NCBI GenBank assembly: GCA_026387135.1
Contig: JAPLMH010000148.1
Span: forward strand, 1-9,267
Source of the DNA: Candidatus Omnitrophota bacterium
GTDB lineage: Bacteria > Omnitrophota > Gorgyraeia > 2-01-FULL-45-10
DNA length: 9,267 nt
Direction of reading: 5' to 3'
The notes beneath the pieces were generated by a model that had not been told where the DNA came from, ran no database searches, and saw only the letters and a program-made list of their open reading frames with translations. Made by a program: the position numbers and the translations under genes. Positions 1 through 6,914 of the stretch are shown in pieces (within the stretch, counting starts at the first letter, position 1; every line of letters starts with the position of its first letter).

Positions 1-1574
1 TGTTTTCTATAGCTCGATACGGGCAGGCGCTTCAGATAGCCGGCATGGCTTATCATGATGACAACGTCTTCTTCGGCTATCAAGTCCTCTATGTCGAGCT
101 CTTCGGTCTCGGGCAGGACTTCCGTCCTGCGCTCATCGCCGAACTTTTCGCTGAGCTCCTTCATCTCTTCTTTGATGATGTCGAGGACCTTCTTTTCGCT
201 CTCCAAAATGGATTTGAATAGCTCTATCTTTTTTATCAGCTCGAGATACTCTTTATCTATCTTATCGCGCTCCAGGTGAGTGAGGCGCTGCAGCTGCATT
301 TCCAGTATCGCCTGGGCCTGTCTGTCTGAGAGCCCTATTTTTTCCATTAGACCCGCTTTGGCCTCCTGCGGATCTTTCGCGGCCCTTATTATCTTTATAA
401 CCTTGTCAAGCTCCTTCAGCGCTATCTTTAATCCTTCGAGTATATGCGCCCGGTCCTGGGCCTTCTCAAGGTCGTATTTTGTCCTGCGGGTAACGATCTC
501 TTTTCTGTGACGGATGAACTCCTCTAAGGCCTCTTTCAAATTTAATACCCTGGGCCTGCCCTCGACGAGCGCCAGCATTATAACGCCGAAGGTGGTCTGC
601 ATCTGGGTGTGCTTGTAGAGCTGGTTTAAGATACCTTTGGAGTTCGCGCCGCGGCGCACTTCGATCACAACGCGCATCCCGTCCTTGTCGGATTCATCCC
701 GCAGGTCCGTAATGCCGTCTATCTTCTTGTCCGTAACGAGGTCCGCTATAGACTCTACCAGGTTCGCTTTATTCACCTGGTACGGCAGCTCTTTTATGAT
801 GATAGCTTCTTTACCGTTCTTCTGCTCTTCGATAAATGCCTTGGCGTGGACCTTTAAAAGCCCTCGGCCTGTAGTATAGGCGTTCTTTATCCCTTCGGTG
901 CCGCGTATTATCCCGCCGGTTGGAAAGTCCGGCCCCTTCACTCTCTTTAACAGGTCTTTTGGGTCGCAGCCGGGATTATCTATGACGAACATAACAGCTT
1001 CGGCTATCTCTTTTAAGTTGTGCGGGGGGATATTAGTTGCCATGCCGACCGCTATACCGCTTGAGCCATTGACGAGCAGGTTGGGCAAACACGCCGGCAG
1101 CACCGTAGGCTCCTTAAGGGATCCGTCAAAGTTCGGCATGAAGTCAACCGTGTTCTTCTCTATATCGAGAAGCATCCAGTCGGCAATGCGGTCGAGCCTC
1201 GCCTCCGTGTATCGCATACTGGCCGCGGTATCCCCGTCGACCGAACCGAAATTTCCTTGACCTTCGACGAGAGTATAGCGCAGGCTGAAGTCCTGCGCCA
1301 TCCTTACGAGAGTATCGTAGATCGCGGAATCGCCGTGCGGGTGATATTTACCCATGCAATCTCCGACGATCCTTGCCGATTTTTTGTAGGGTTTATTGTG
1401 CTCTACGCCGCGTTCCTTCATCGCGTAAAGAATGCGGCGATGCACAGGCTTGAGGCCGTCGCGCGCATCGGGCAGCGCCCTGCCTACGATAACGCTCATC
1501 GCATAGTTTATGTAGGAGTCTTTCATCTCCTCTTCTATATATACCGGAGTTATTTTTTCATTACGTGCGTACAT
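1..1574 (-). CDS. gyrA: DNA gyrase subunit A, C-terminal part cut off by the window edge
   Basis: This is the breakage-reunion subunit of DNA gyrase, which pairs with GyrB to introduce negative supercoils ahead of the fork. Translating the complement from ATG at 1572-1574 gives an open frame of 524 codons to the window edge. Conserved landmarks are GRALPDARDGLKPVHRRILYAM (about residues 31-52), the GDSAIYDT quinolone pocket with Ser83 and Asp87 in E. coli numbering, and MRYTEARL with the catalytic Tyr at residue 122, the same number as in E. coli. The last visible residues, GYLKRLPVSSYRK, correspond to the entry of the C-terminal beta-pinwheel, so only the DNA-wrapping domain and GyrA box are missing. 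The start is supported by a GAGGAG ribosome site at 1579-1584. It begins 15 bases after the gyrB stop, so the two subunits are probably co-transcribed. Unlike gyrB here, the active-site tyrosine region holds no intein. Confidence 0.97.
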   Translation of the reverse strand, partial: MYARNEKITPVYIEEEMKDSYINYAMSVIVGRALPDARDGLKPVHRRILYAMKERGVEHNKPYKKSARIVGDCMGKYHPHGDSAIYDTLVRMAQDFSLRYTLVEGQGNFGSVDGDTAASMRYTEARLDRIADWMLLDIEKNTVDFMPNFDGSLKEPTVLPACLPNLLVNGSSGIAVGMATNIPPHNLKEIAEAVMFVIDNPGCDPKDLLKRVKGPDFPTGGIIRGTEGIKNAYTTGRGLLKVHAKAFIEEQKNGKEAIIIKELPYQVNKANLVESIADLVTDKKIDGITDLRDESDKDGMRVVIEVRRGANSKGILNQLYKHTQMQTTFGVIMLALVEGRPRVLNLKEALEEFIRHRKEIVTRRTKYDLEKAQDRAHILEGLKIALKELDKVIKIIRAAKDPQEAKAGLMEKIGLSDRQAQAILEMQLQRLTHLERDKIDKEYLELIKKIELFKSILESEKKVLDIIKEEMKELSEKFGDERRTEVLPETEELDIEDLIAEEDVVIMISHAGYLKRLPVSSYRK

Positions 1575-1589
1575 GTCTCTCCTCTTTAA

Positions 1590-4500
1590 TTAAATATCCA
1601 ATACCTTTACTTCGTGTGCGTGTTTCTCAATAAAATCTCTTCTCGGCTCAACGGCCTCCCCCATCAATATGGTGAACATGGAGTCGGCTTCAACCGCATC
1701 CTCGAGCATGACCTTCAGAAGCGTCCTCTTCTCCGGATCCATGGTGGTCTCCCAGAGCTGTGTAGGATTCATCTCTCCCAAGCCCTTATACCTCTGTATA
1801 CTCATGCCCTCCTTACCGACACTCTTGACAAAGCGCAGGACCTCTTTGAGAGAAGAGAGCCCCTTGGTCTCTTTCTCCACCTTTATGGTGTATACAGGTT
1901 TTGAGGACTCTTTCTTAGAAGCCTTCTTATCATTTAGGCTTTCTCCCGGGGCATCATACTCTTCCATGTCAAGACCAAGCTTATCTATCTTATCTATGAT
2001 CTTCTCGATCTCCCTTGCCTCGTAGAACTCTATATAGTCCTTATTCTTGCCGGTATCCTCGTCCCCAACATACTTCGATAGTTCATCGTCATTATATAGA
2101 AAATGGGGTTCTTGCTCCACTTTTACCATATAAAGTGGTAGTTTTTTGGTCTTCTTATGTCTTAAAGTGATGTATTTTGATAGATTTACTCCACCTCGCT
2201 CAATTGCGTTCCCATAGCCTTCCAGCTCTATAAGAGCGTCCAGAACGGCCTTCAGCTGCTTATCCGTAAATTGATGCTTGTCCTTTACCCTTACCAGGGT
2301 CATACCTTCCGTGCCGAGCTCCAAGAGAAGATTGTTATATTCGTCCTCTGTTTGTATATACTCTTCTCTTTTCCCTCTTTTGATCTTATACAAAGGCGGT
2401 TGGGCTATATAGATGTGGCCATTTTCGATCAGGGCCGGCATCTGCCTGTAGAATAGCGTCAAAATAAGCGTCCTTATGTGTGAGCCGTCGACATCGGCAT
2501 CGCACATTATTATTATTTTATGATACCTGATCTTGGCTATATCGAACTCTTCACCGATCCCGCACCCGATCGCGGTGATGATGGTCCGTATTTCTTCGTT
2601 AGAGAGCGCTTTGTCTAGCCGCGCCTTCTCTACATTCAGTATCTTTCCCTTTAACGGCAATATCGCCTGGAATCTCCTGTCGCGTCCCTGCTTTGCCGAG
2701 TTGTGAACGAAGACCCCGGAAGCCAACGCAAAATTATGCGTATTCGGCACCTCTATGTCATAAACGTCGACTTTGTCAGTCAGCCACTCAACTCGCTTCA
2801 CCTTATGATTATAGTTTTTGCCGGCTTCACACATCTTGTCCGCATCATTGCTGAAAAATCTTTCCCGCAAAGTGTCGAGCTTTAATAAGTTTTTGTCCTT
2901 CTTGGACCTTCTTTCTGCTTCATAGCGCGACGCGTCACCGTATGTATCGAGAACGGTTTTCAACAAACCCATGCTGTGCTTAAAATATGTCTGGTCGTAA
3001 GCCTTTTTGCGCTTCGCTCTAAACTCGTCTGTCCATTGCCCTTTCGTCTTCTCCCGCCTCCACGAAATAAGGGTAATGTCGTCCCATTGTATCTTGGACG
3101 CATCGGAATGCCGCTTTCTATGGTCCGGGTGTTCCTCAAAATATTTTCTTACCCGTAATGCCTGCTTAACCCTGTTGTTAGGATCCGCCCAATGCTTCTT
3201 CTGTGCTTCGTTGATGAGCCCGAGTATACGGGTCCTGAATTTTTCATCCTTATTGAAGAACTCCATGTACTTTCTAAGCATATATTGCTTATACGCGGGG
3301 TCTCCCCATTGCTTTTTTGCATTTTTACTGAAAAGCTCTCTCTTCTCCAATGATTTTTTGCTGGCTTTCTCTCTAAACGCGCCCGTACGCTTTGCTTCTA
3401 CGGACTTTATTTTTACGTCCGGCCGGTGCAGGGTATGCTCTAGATGTTTGTAATGAAAATCCATGTGCATCTCATAGGGCAATCGTTGTATATTCGTCGG
3501 GTTGTTGTTTAATTTATTAAAATCCACGTGGTGGCGATGTTTCCCTTCGGCTGCGGTATATATTTTATTCTGCAGATTAAATATATCGGCAAGCACATGG
3601 GTGTATATCCATTTTTTGGAGCCAGGATCAAAAATCATTTCGTAGCCATCCAAGCCGCGGCCGTCTTGTTTTTTTGATATCTTTCTATACAGAGGGGCGA
3701 GGCTCATTTCAGGCGTCAATTTAGCGGCGGGTACATAAGTGTCGTCGGCTAATCTAAATAAATGACCCGGCGTGCATATGAGCTCTTCGTTGTTATCTAA
3801 AACGGCTTTCACAACTTCGGTATTTTGTTTAGTCATTCTTGGATTTAATATGGGCGCTATACCTATATGCCCGTTGTCGAGTATGGTATAGCAAAAATTC
3901 TGCCTGCCCTGCCTATGCTCCTCTACTAAGTCTTTAAAAGAAACATTTCTTCCGTCGGCTAATGCAACTTTCGTTTCTCCTAACCAACAGCCACCGGCCG
4001 AATCTCCCTCGACCAAGTACACTTCGCAGAGGCTCGCGTCGGTCTCCTGGCAATCGGCGAGTTTACCCGGAAGCGATGCGCCTTCAAGCGCGCCTTTCCG
4101 TCGGGTGAGCTCGCGCGCTTTTCTCGCGGCCTCGCGAGCGCGCGCCGCCAATACGGCCTTCTCTATGATCTTGTTTGCGACGGGCGGGTTCTCTTCGAGG
4201 AACGAGCCGAGCGCTTCGTTGACTATCGATTCTATTATTCCTTCGACCTCGGAGTTGCCGAGCTTAGTCTTGGTCTGGCCTTCGAATTGCGGGTTCGGCA
4301 CCTTCGCGCTTATTACGGCGCTCAAACCTTCTCTCGCATCATCTCCTGATATCGTTGAATCTTCATTCTTTAAGAGCTTCTTCGATTTGCAGTACTGGTT
4401 TATCGTCCTGGTCAGCGCGGATTTAAACCCGGTCAGATGCGTCCCGCCTTCTATAGTGTTGATATTGTTTGCAAATGTAAATATGCTTTCGGCGTACCCG

Positions 4501-5342
4501 TCGTTATACTGCATCGCCACTTCCGCCTGCACGCCATCCTTCTCCTTGGCGAAATATACGACTTTCTTATGAAGAACATTCTTATTCTTATTCAGGAACT
4601 CCACGAACGATACTATGCCGCCGGAAAACTTGAATTCAACCTCTCTGCCCTTGGCGCGCTCGTCCTTCAGAACTATCTTCAGGTCTTTATTTAAGAACGC
4701 CAGCTCTCTCAATCGATTGGACAAAATATCGAAGCTGTAGTTTATACCGCTGGGGAATATCTCTTTATCGGATTTAAAGGTTACTTTTGTGCCGGTGTTC
4801 TTTGCCGAGCCTATGACCTTTACTTTCGACGCCGTCTTGCCGCACTTGTACTCCTGGTGGTAGATCTTGCCGTCGCGCCTGACCTCGACCTCGAGCCACT
4901 CGGAGAGCGCGTTTACTACGCTCACCCCGACGCCGTGAAGCCCGCCCGAGACCCTGTAAGCCTTGTGGTCGAACTTCCCGCCGGCATGCAGTGTCGTCAT
5001 TACGACCTCGAGCGCCGGCTTGTGCATGGTCTTGTGTATATCCACCGGGATGCCTCGCCCGTCATCTATGACCGTCACTGAACTGTCGGCGTGGACTATC
5101 ACCTCTATCGACGTGGCATAACCGCCCATGCATTCGTCGATCGAATTATCCACAACTTCGTAGACCATGTGGTGCAGACCGCGCGACGTTGTGTCGCCTA
5201 TATACATCGCCGGCCGCTTCCTGACGGCGTCTACGCCCTCAAGGACCTGTATAGTGGTAGCGTCATACTTTTTTACGGCAGCGGCCTTCTCTTTGCCGCT
5301 ATCCTCTTTGCTCTTTTTACCCTTTATTTCCTTGTCACTCAT
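1590..5342 (-). CDS. gyrB: DNA gyrase subunit B precursor containing an in-frame intein
   Basis: This is the ATPase and Toprim subunit of gyrase, made as a 1250-residue precursor. Residues 1-451 and 882-1250 are gyrase, about 820 residues after splicing, close to the long E. coli form. A GHKL ATPase shows Glu62 and Asn66 (YEVVDNSIDE), DDGRGIP at 93-99, GGLHGVG at 133-139 and QTK at 356-358. The Toprim domain shows EGDSAGG with Glu445, then DADVDGSHIRT with Asp948 and Asp950. QRYKGLGEMNPTQLWETTMDP (from 1183) and PRRDFIE close the protein. An insertion of roughly 170 residues (about 990-1165) lies within the Toprim part, as in E. coli. The first 25 residues include nine lysines and are probably disordered. 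The ATG overlaps the dciA stop as ATGA, with an AGGTG-like ribosome site about ten bases upstream, suggesting translational coupling. Activity requires intein removal, because the intein splits the catalytic motif. Confidence 0.97.
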   Translation of the reverse strand: MSDKEIKGKKSKEDSGKEKAAAVKKYDATTIQVLEGVDAVRKRPAMYIGDTTSRGLHHMVYEVVDNSIDECMGGYATSIEVIVHADSSVTVIDDGRGIPVDIHKTMHKPALEVVMTTLHAGGKFDHKAYRVSGGLHGVGVSVVNALSEWLEVEVRRDGKIYHQEYKCGKTASKVKVIGSAKNTGTKVTFKSDKEIFPSGINYSFDILSNRLRELAFLNKDLKIVLKDERAKGREVEFKFSGGIVSFVEFLNKNKNVLHKKVVYFAKEKDGVQAEVAMQYNDGYAESIFTFANNINTIEGGTHLTGFKSALTRTINQYCKSKKLLKNEDSTISGDDAREGLSAVISAKVPNPQFEGQTKTKLGNSEVEGIIESIVNEALGSFLEENPPVANKIIEKAVLAARAREAARKARELTRRKGALEGASLPGKLADCQETDASLCEVYLVEGDSAGGCWLGETKVALADGRNVSFKDLVEEHRQGRQNFCYTILDNGHIGIAPILNPRMTKQNTEVVKAVLDNNEELICTPGHLFRLADDTYVPAAKLTPEMSLAPLYRKISKKQDGRGLDGYEMIFDPGSKKWIYTHVLADIFNLQNKIYTAAEGKHRHHVDFNKLNNNPTNIQRLPYEMHMDFHYKHLEHTLHRPDVKIKSVEAKRTGAFREKASKKSLEKRELFSKNAKKQWGDPAYKQYMLRKYMEFFNKDEKFRTRILGLINEAQKKHWADPNNRVKQALRVRKYFEEHPDHRKRHSDASKIQWDDITLISWRREKTKGQWTDEFRAKRKKAYDQTYFKHSMGLLKTVLDTYGDASRYEAERRSKKDKNLLKLDTLRERFFSNDADKMCEAGKNYNHKVKRVEWLTDKVDVYDIEVPNTHNFALASGVFVHNSAKQGRDRRFQAILPLKGKILNVEKARLDKALSNEEIRTIITAIGCGIGEEFDIAKIRYHKIIIMCDADVDGSHIRTLILTLFYRQMPALIENGHIYIAQPPLYKIKRGKREEYIQTEDEYNNLLLELGTEGMTLVRVKDKHQFTDKQLKAVLDALIELEGYGNAIERGGVNLSKYITLRHKKTKKLPLYMVKVEQEPHFLYNDDELSKYVGDEDTGKNKDYIEFYEAREIEKIIDKIDKLGLDMEEYDAPGESLNDKKASKKESSKPVYTIKVEKETKGLSSLKEVLRFVKSVGKEGMSIQRYKGLGEMNPTQLWETTMDPEKRTLLKVMLEDAVEADSMFTILMGEAVEPRRDFIEKHAHEVKVLDI
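2700..3989 (-). mobile_element. GyrB intein with HNH homing endonuclease (430 residues)
   Basis: A protein-splicing element occupies precursor residues 452-881, between GDSAGG and SAKQGRD. Splicing residues visible are Cys1 (CWLGETKVALADG), the block B TPGH with Thr73 and His76, the block F region VYDIEVPNTHNFAL, and the terminal VFVHN with His429-Asn430, followed by Ser+1. The classical splicing pathway should therefore work. Intein residues 153-179 carry an HNH signature, HHVDFNKLNNNPTNI followed by His175 and His179 (nucleotides 3453-3533), so it probably encodes a homing endonuclease. Residues about 222-321 then show Trp-Asp repeats that may bind DNA. Ends and insertion site match the Synechocystis GyrB intein as I remember it. 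The frame is uninterrupted, so the element looks functional. Hand counts of four 60-base lines inside gave 35-55% G+C, against 62-70% in two nearby N-extein lines. However, one C-extein line was also 35%, so composition alone does not prove recent transfer. Confidence 0.95.
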
Positions 5343-5662
5343 TTTAATTCACCTATCCTGAATGTTATGTCCTTTAGCTTCTTGCCCTTTAGTTCCGATG
5401 ATAAATTATTCAATATATACTTCTTCCGCGTCGTGAGTTCGTAGAGCCAGCTCGAATCGTCGACGTGCACTATGAGCCTGGAATCCGTAAAAGAGCGCGG
5501 CCTCGAGTGTTTGGCCGCCTGCTCGCCTACCACGGCGCCCCACTTCGAGAGGATCTCCTCCTCCGTGAGCTTCTCTTTCCCGGCAAAGTTGCCTATTATG
5601 CTCTTTACCAGGTCCTCTAACGGCTTCTTTGCTTCATCCGTCACAAGAAAATCGCTCCACAA
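5339..5662 (-). CDS. dciA: DUF721 family protein, probable DciA replicative-helicase loader
   Basis: This small protein of 101-107 residues fits the DUF721/DciA family. DciA works with the DnaB helicase at the origin in bacteria that lack DnaC or DnaI. The DUF721 pattern is visible: W41-GAVVG, then AAKHSRP at 49-55, a short beta segment RLIVHVDDSSWLYEL (62-76) and a closing ITFRIGELK. The N-terminal 35 residues are helical and charged. The longest frame opens at TTG (5660-5662), three bases after the dnaN stop and without a clear ribosome site. A GTG at 5642-5644 (residue 7) has GGAG at 5655-5658 ten bases upstream and may be the true start. Its stop overlaps the gyrB start as ATGA. Its place between dnaN and gyrB is usual for DUF721 and supports a replication role. 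The family assignment is firm from the pattern; the loader function is inferred from the family. Confidence 0.85.
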   Translation of the reverse strand: MWSDFLVTDEAKKPLEDLVKSIIGNFAGKEKLTEEEILSKWGAVVGEQAAKHSRPRSFTDSRLIVHVDDSSWLYELTTRKKYILNNLSSELKGKKLKDITFRIGELK

Positions 5663-5665
5663 AAA

Positions 5666-6757
5666 CTATATCTGCATCGGCAGGACAACGTACACGTATT
5701 CGCTGCCGATCCTTATGACGCCAGGTTTTTCCGCATCCGCGACTTCGAACGGGACCATCTCGTCGTTTATATTCTTCAGCGCATCTATCAAATAGTCCGG
5801 GTTGAACCCTATTGCCAGGTCCTTGCCTTTGTAATCCACCCCGATCTCCTCGCGCGCCTCTCCTATATAAGGAGCGTTCTTCGACAACACCATCTTGTCT
5901 TTTGCCAGCTCCACCTTCACCGCCAAAGAGTCCGGGTTGGTGAAGAGGGCCGCCCTTTTTGTCGCCGATAGAAACTTGGCTCTCGTGATCAAGACCTTCT
6001 CTTTTGTCTCCTTTGGTATAACCTGTTCGTAGTTCGGGAATTCCCCCTCGATGAGCCGCGACACGACCTTGGTGCTGCCCATATCGAACAAGACCTGGTT
6101 ATTACCAAAACATATCCTTACCTCGCCCTCGTCGCCCAACAGCTTCACCAGCTCCGTTATCGTCTTCGCCGGTATTATTACTTTCTTTTCGTGGGTCTTC
6201 GGGGACTGGTTCTTCTCCTCCACCATAGCGAGCCGCCTCCCATCCGTGGCGACTATCCTTATATATGTGGGCTTTATTACAAAGAGCACCCCGTTCAGGA
6301 CATATCTTGTCTCGTCGCGGCTTATGGCGAAGCTTGTCATCGACAGCATCTTTTTAAGCCTCGCGCGCTGCATCGAGATCGAATCTTTGTCTTTAAAGTC
6401 CGGCAGCTGCGGAAATTCGTCTTTCGGCAGGCCCATTATCTTAAAGACGCATCCTATACTCTCTATATATACAAGATTATTCTTCTTTACCGATATCGCA
6501 ACCTCTCCATCCGGCAGCTCTTTGATTATATCGAAGAATTTTTTAGCGGGCACCGTAATAACCCCCTCCGACCCGGTCTTTACCGTTATCGTTGATACTA
6601 TTCCTATATCAAGATCGGTGGCTGTCAACGATACGGTCTCTTTACCCGTCTCTATTAATATGTTCGAGAGTATCGGCAATGTTGTTTTTGGGTTGATGGC
6701 GTTCTGTACTTCCTGTATGCCTTTTATAAGGATCTCTTTTGTTGTATCAAATTTCAT
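5666..6757 (-). CDS. dnaN: DNA polymerase III beta subunit (sliding clamp)
   Basis: This is the ring-shaped processivity clamp that encircles DNA and tethers polymerase III and repair partners. Its 363 residues are close to the 366 of E. coli, so it is complete. Three clamp folds are expected, at about residues 1-120, 127-245 and 247-363. Family landmarks are NPKTTLPILSNILIE near 22-36, ATDGRRLA at 170-177, SRLIEGEFPNYEQVIP at 233-248, FNPDYLIDAL at 318-327, and the C-terminal YVVLPMQI, equivalent to YVVMPMRL in E. coli, which lines the partner-binding pocket. ATG at 6755-6757 is preceded by AAGGGG about ten bases upstream, a good ribosome site that fixes the start. It begins the tightly spaced dnaN-dciA-gyrB-gyrA run and is separated from dnaA by 157 bases of likely origin sequence. 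A TATACT hexamer on the minus strand (6779-6784) could be its -10, but no well-spaced -35 is evident. Confidence 0.98.
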   Translation of the reverse strand: MKFDTTKEILIKGIQEVQNAINPKTTLPILSNILIETGKETVSLTATDLDIGIVSTITVKTGSEGVITVPAKKFFDIIKELPDGEVAISVKKNNLVYIESIGCVFKIMGLPKDEFPQLPDFKDKDSISMQRARLKKMLSMTSFAISRDETRYVLNGVLFVIKPTYIRIVATDGRRLAMVEEKNQSPKTHEKKVIIPAKTITELVKLLGDEGEVRICFGNNQVLFDMGSTKVVSRLIEGEFPNYEQVIPKETKEKVLITRAKFLSATKRAALFTNPDSLAVKVELAKDKMVLSKNAPYIGEAREEIGVDYKGKDLAIGFNPDYLIDALKNINDEMVPFEVADAEKPGVIRIGSEYVYVVLPMQI

Positions 6758-6778
6758 ATTATCGATTCCCCTTCTTTT

Positions 6779-6834
6779 AGTATATTAATTAAAGCTAGAA
6801 GCAACCGTAGTAGTGCTGTTGATAGTGTGTATAA
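6779..6834 (-). promoter_or_regulatory. Candidate basal unwinding module: DnaA box, DnaA-trio-like triplets, AT-rich stretch
   Basis: On the minus strand the box TTATACACA (6834-6826) is followed towards dnaN by CTA triplets and then by TTTAATTAATATACT (6793-6779). On the complementary strand, read 3' to 5', GAT occurs at 6825-6823, GATGAT at 6813-6808 and GAAGAT at 6801-6796. These match the 3'-GAT pattern of DnaA-trios, which guide DnaA filaments onto single strands. The series is broken by GCCAAC at 6807-6802, so the match is only partial. The TATACT hexamer could equally serve as a dnaN -10. Confidence 0.45.
6826..6834 (-). promoter_or_regulatory. DnaA box (consensus TTATACACA)
   Basis: The minus strand reads TTATACACA, an exact match to the TTATNCACA consensus bound by DnaA domain IV. 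It lies 30-odd bases from the AT-rich block before dnaN, the position expected of a box that starts DnaA filament growth into the unwinding region. Confidence 0.75.
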
Positions 6835-6896
6835 GTACCCAACGCGCTCACCACCAACGCATTACAAACCTTTAATTCAATGTATAACAAAAATAG

Positions 6897-6905
6897 TTAT
6901 CCACA
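6897..6905 (+). promoter_or_regulatory. DnaA box (consensus TTATCCACA)
   Basis: The plus strand reads TTATCCACA, the strongest classical DnaA box. It starts within 20 bases of the dnaA stop codon and faces opposite to the box at 6826-6834, about 60 bases away. The pair fits an origin half located between dnaA and dnaN. Confidence 0.8.
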
Positions 6906-6914
6906 GCTTTTATG

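Larger units (their letters stand above)
6758..6914. other. Candidate origin half: dnaA-dnaN intergenic region
   Basis: This 157-base gene-free stretch lies between the dnaA stop and the dnaN start. It contains two full-consensus DnaA boxes (6826-6834 and 6897-6905), a degenerate one (6879-6887, TTATACATT on the minus strand) and an AT-rich block at about 6775-6793. Between the minus-strand box and the AT block lie GAT triplets resembling DnaA-trios. The order of box, trios, AT-rich DNA, then dnaN is the same as in the Bacillus subtilis unwinding region as I remember it. I see no rho-independent terminator after dnaA, so dnaA transcripts may read into dnaN. Origin function is inferred from motifs and location. 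Confidence 0.7.

Noticed and set aside
770..778. TTATTCACC, a one-mismatch DnaA box inside gyrA
   Set aside because: It is isolated, lies in conserved coding sequence and is far from the dnaA region; single near-matches are expected by chance.
1200..1220. A possible second intein at the GyrA active-site tyrosine, a known intein site
   Set aside because: The gyrA reading frame passes through MRYTEARL around Tyr122 without interruption.
2700..3989. The intein region as a frameshifted or separate gene inserted in gyrB
   Set aside because: The frame is continuous with both gyrase halves, both splice junctions show intein residues, and no internal start or stop separates it from gyrB.
5146..5154. 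A perfect TTATCCACA DnaA box on the plus strand inside gyrB
   Set aside because: It is encoded by the conserved ATPase codons for Val-Asp-Asn in VVDNSID, so protein constraint explains it. No second box or AT-rich block lies nearby.
6051..6788. A 245-codon open frame on the plus strand opposite dnaN
   Set aside because: It is antisense to a complete sliding-clamp gene, has no ribosome site of note and gives a Ser/Ile-rich low-information protein typical of a shadow frame.
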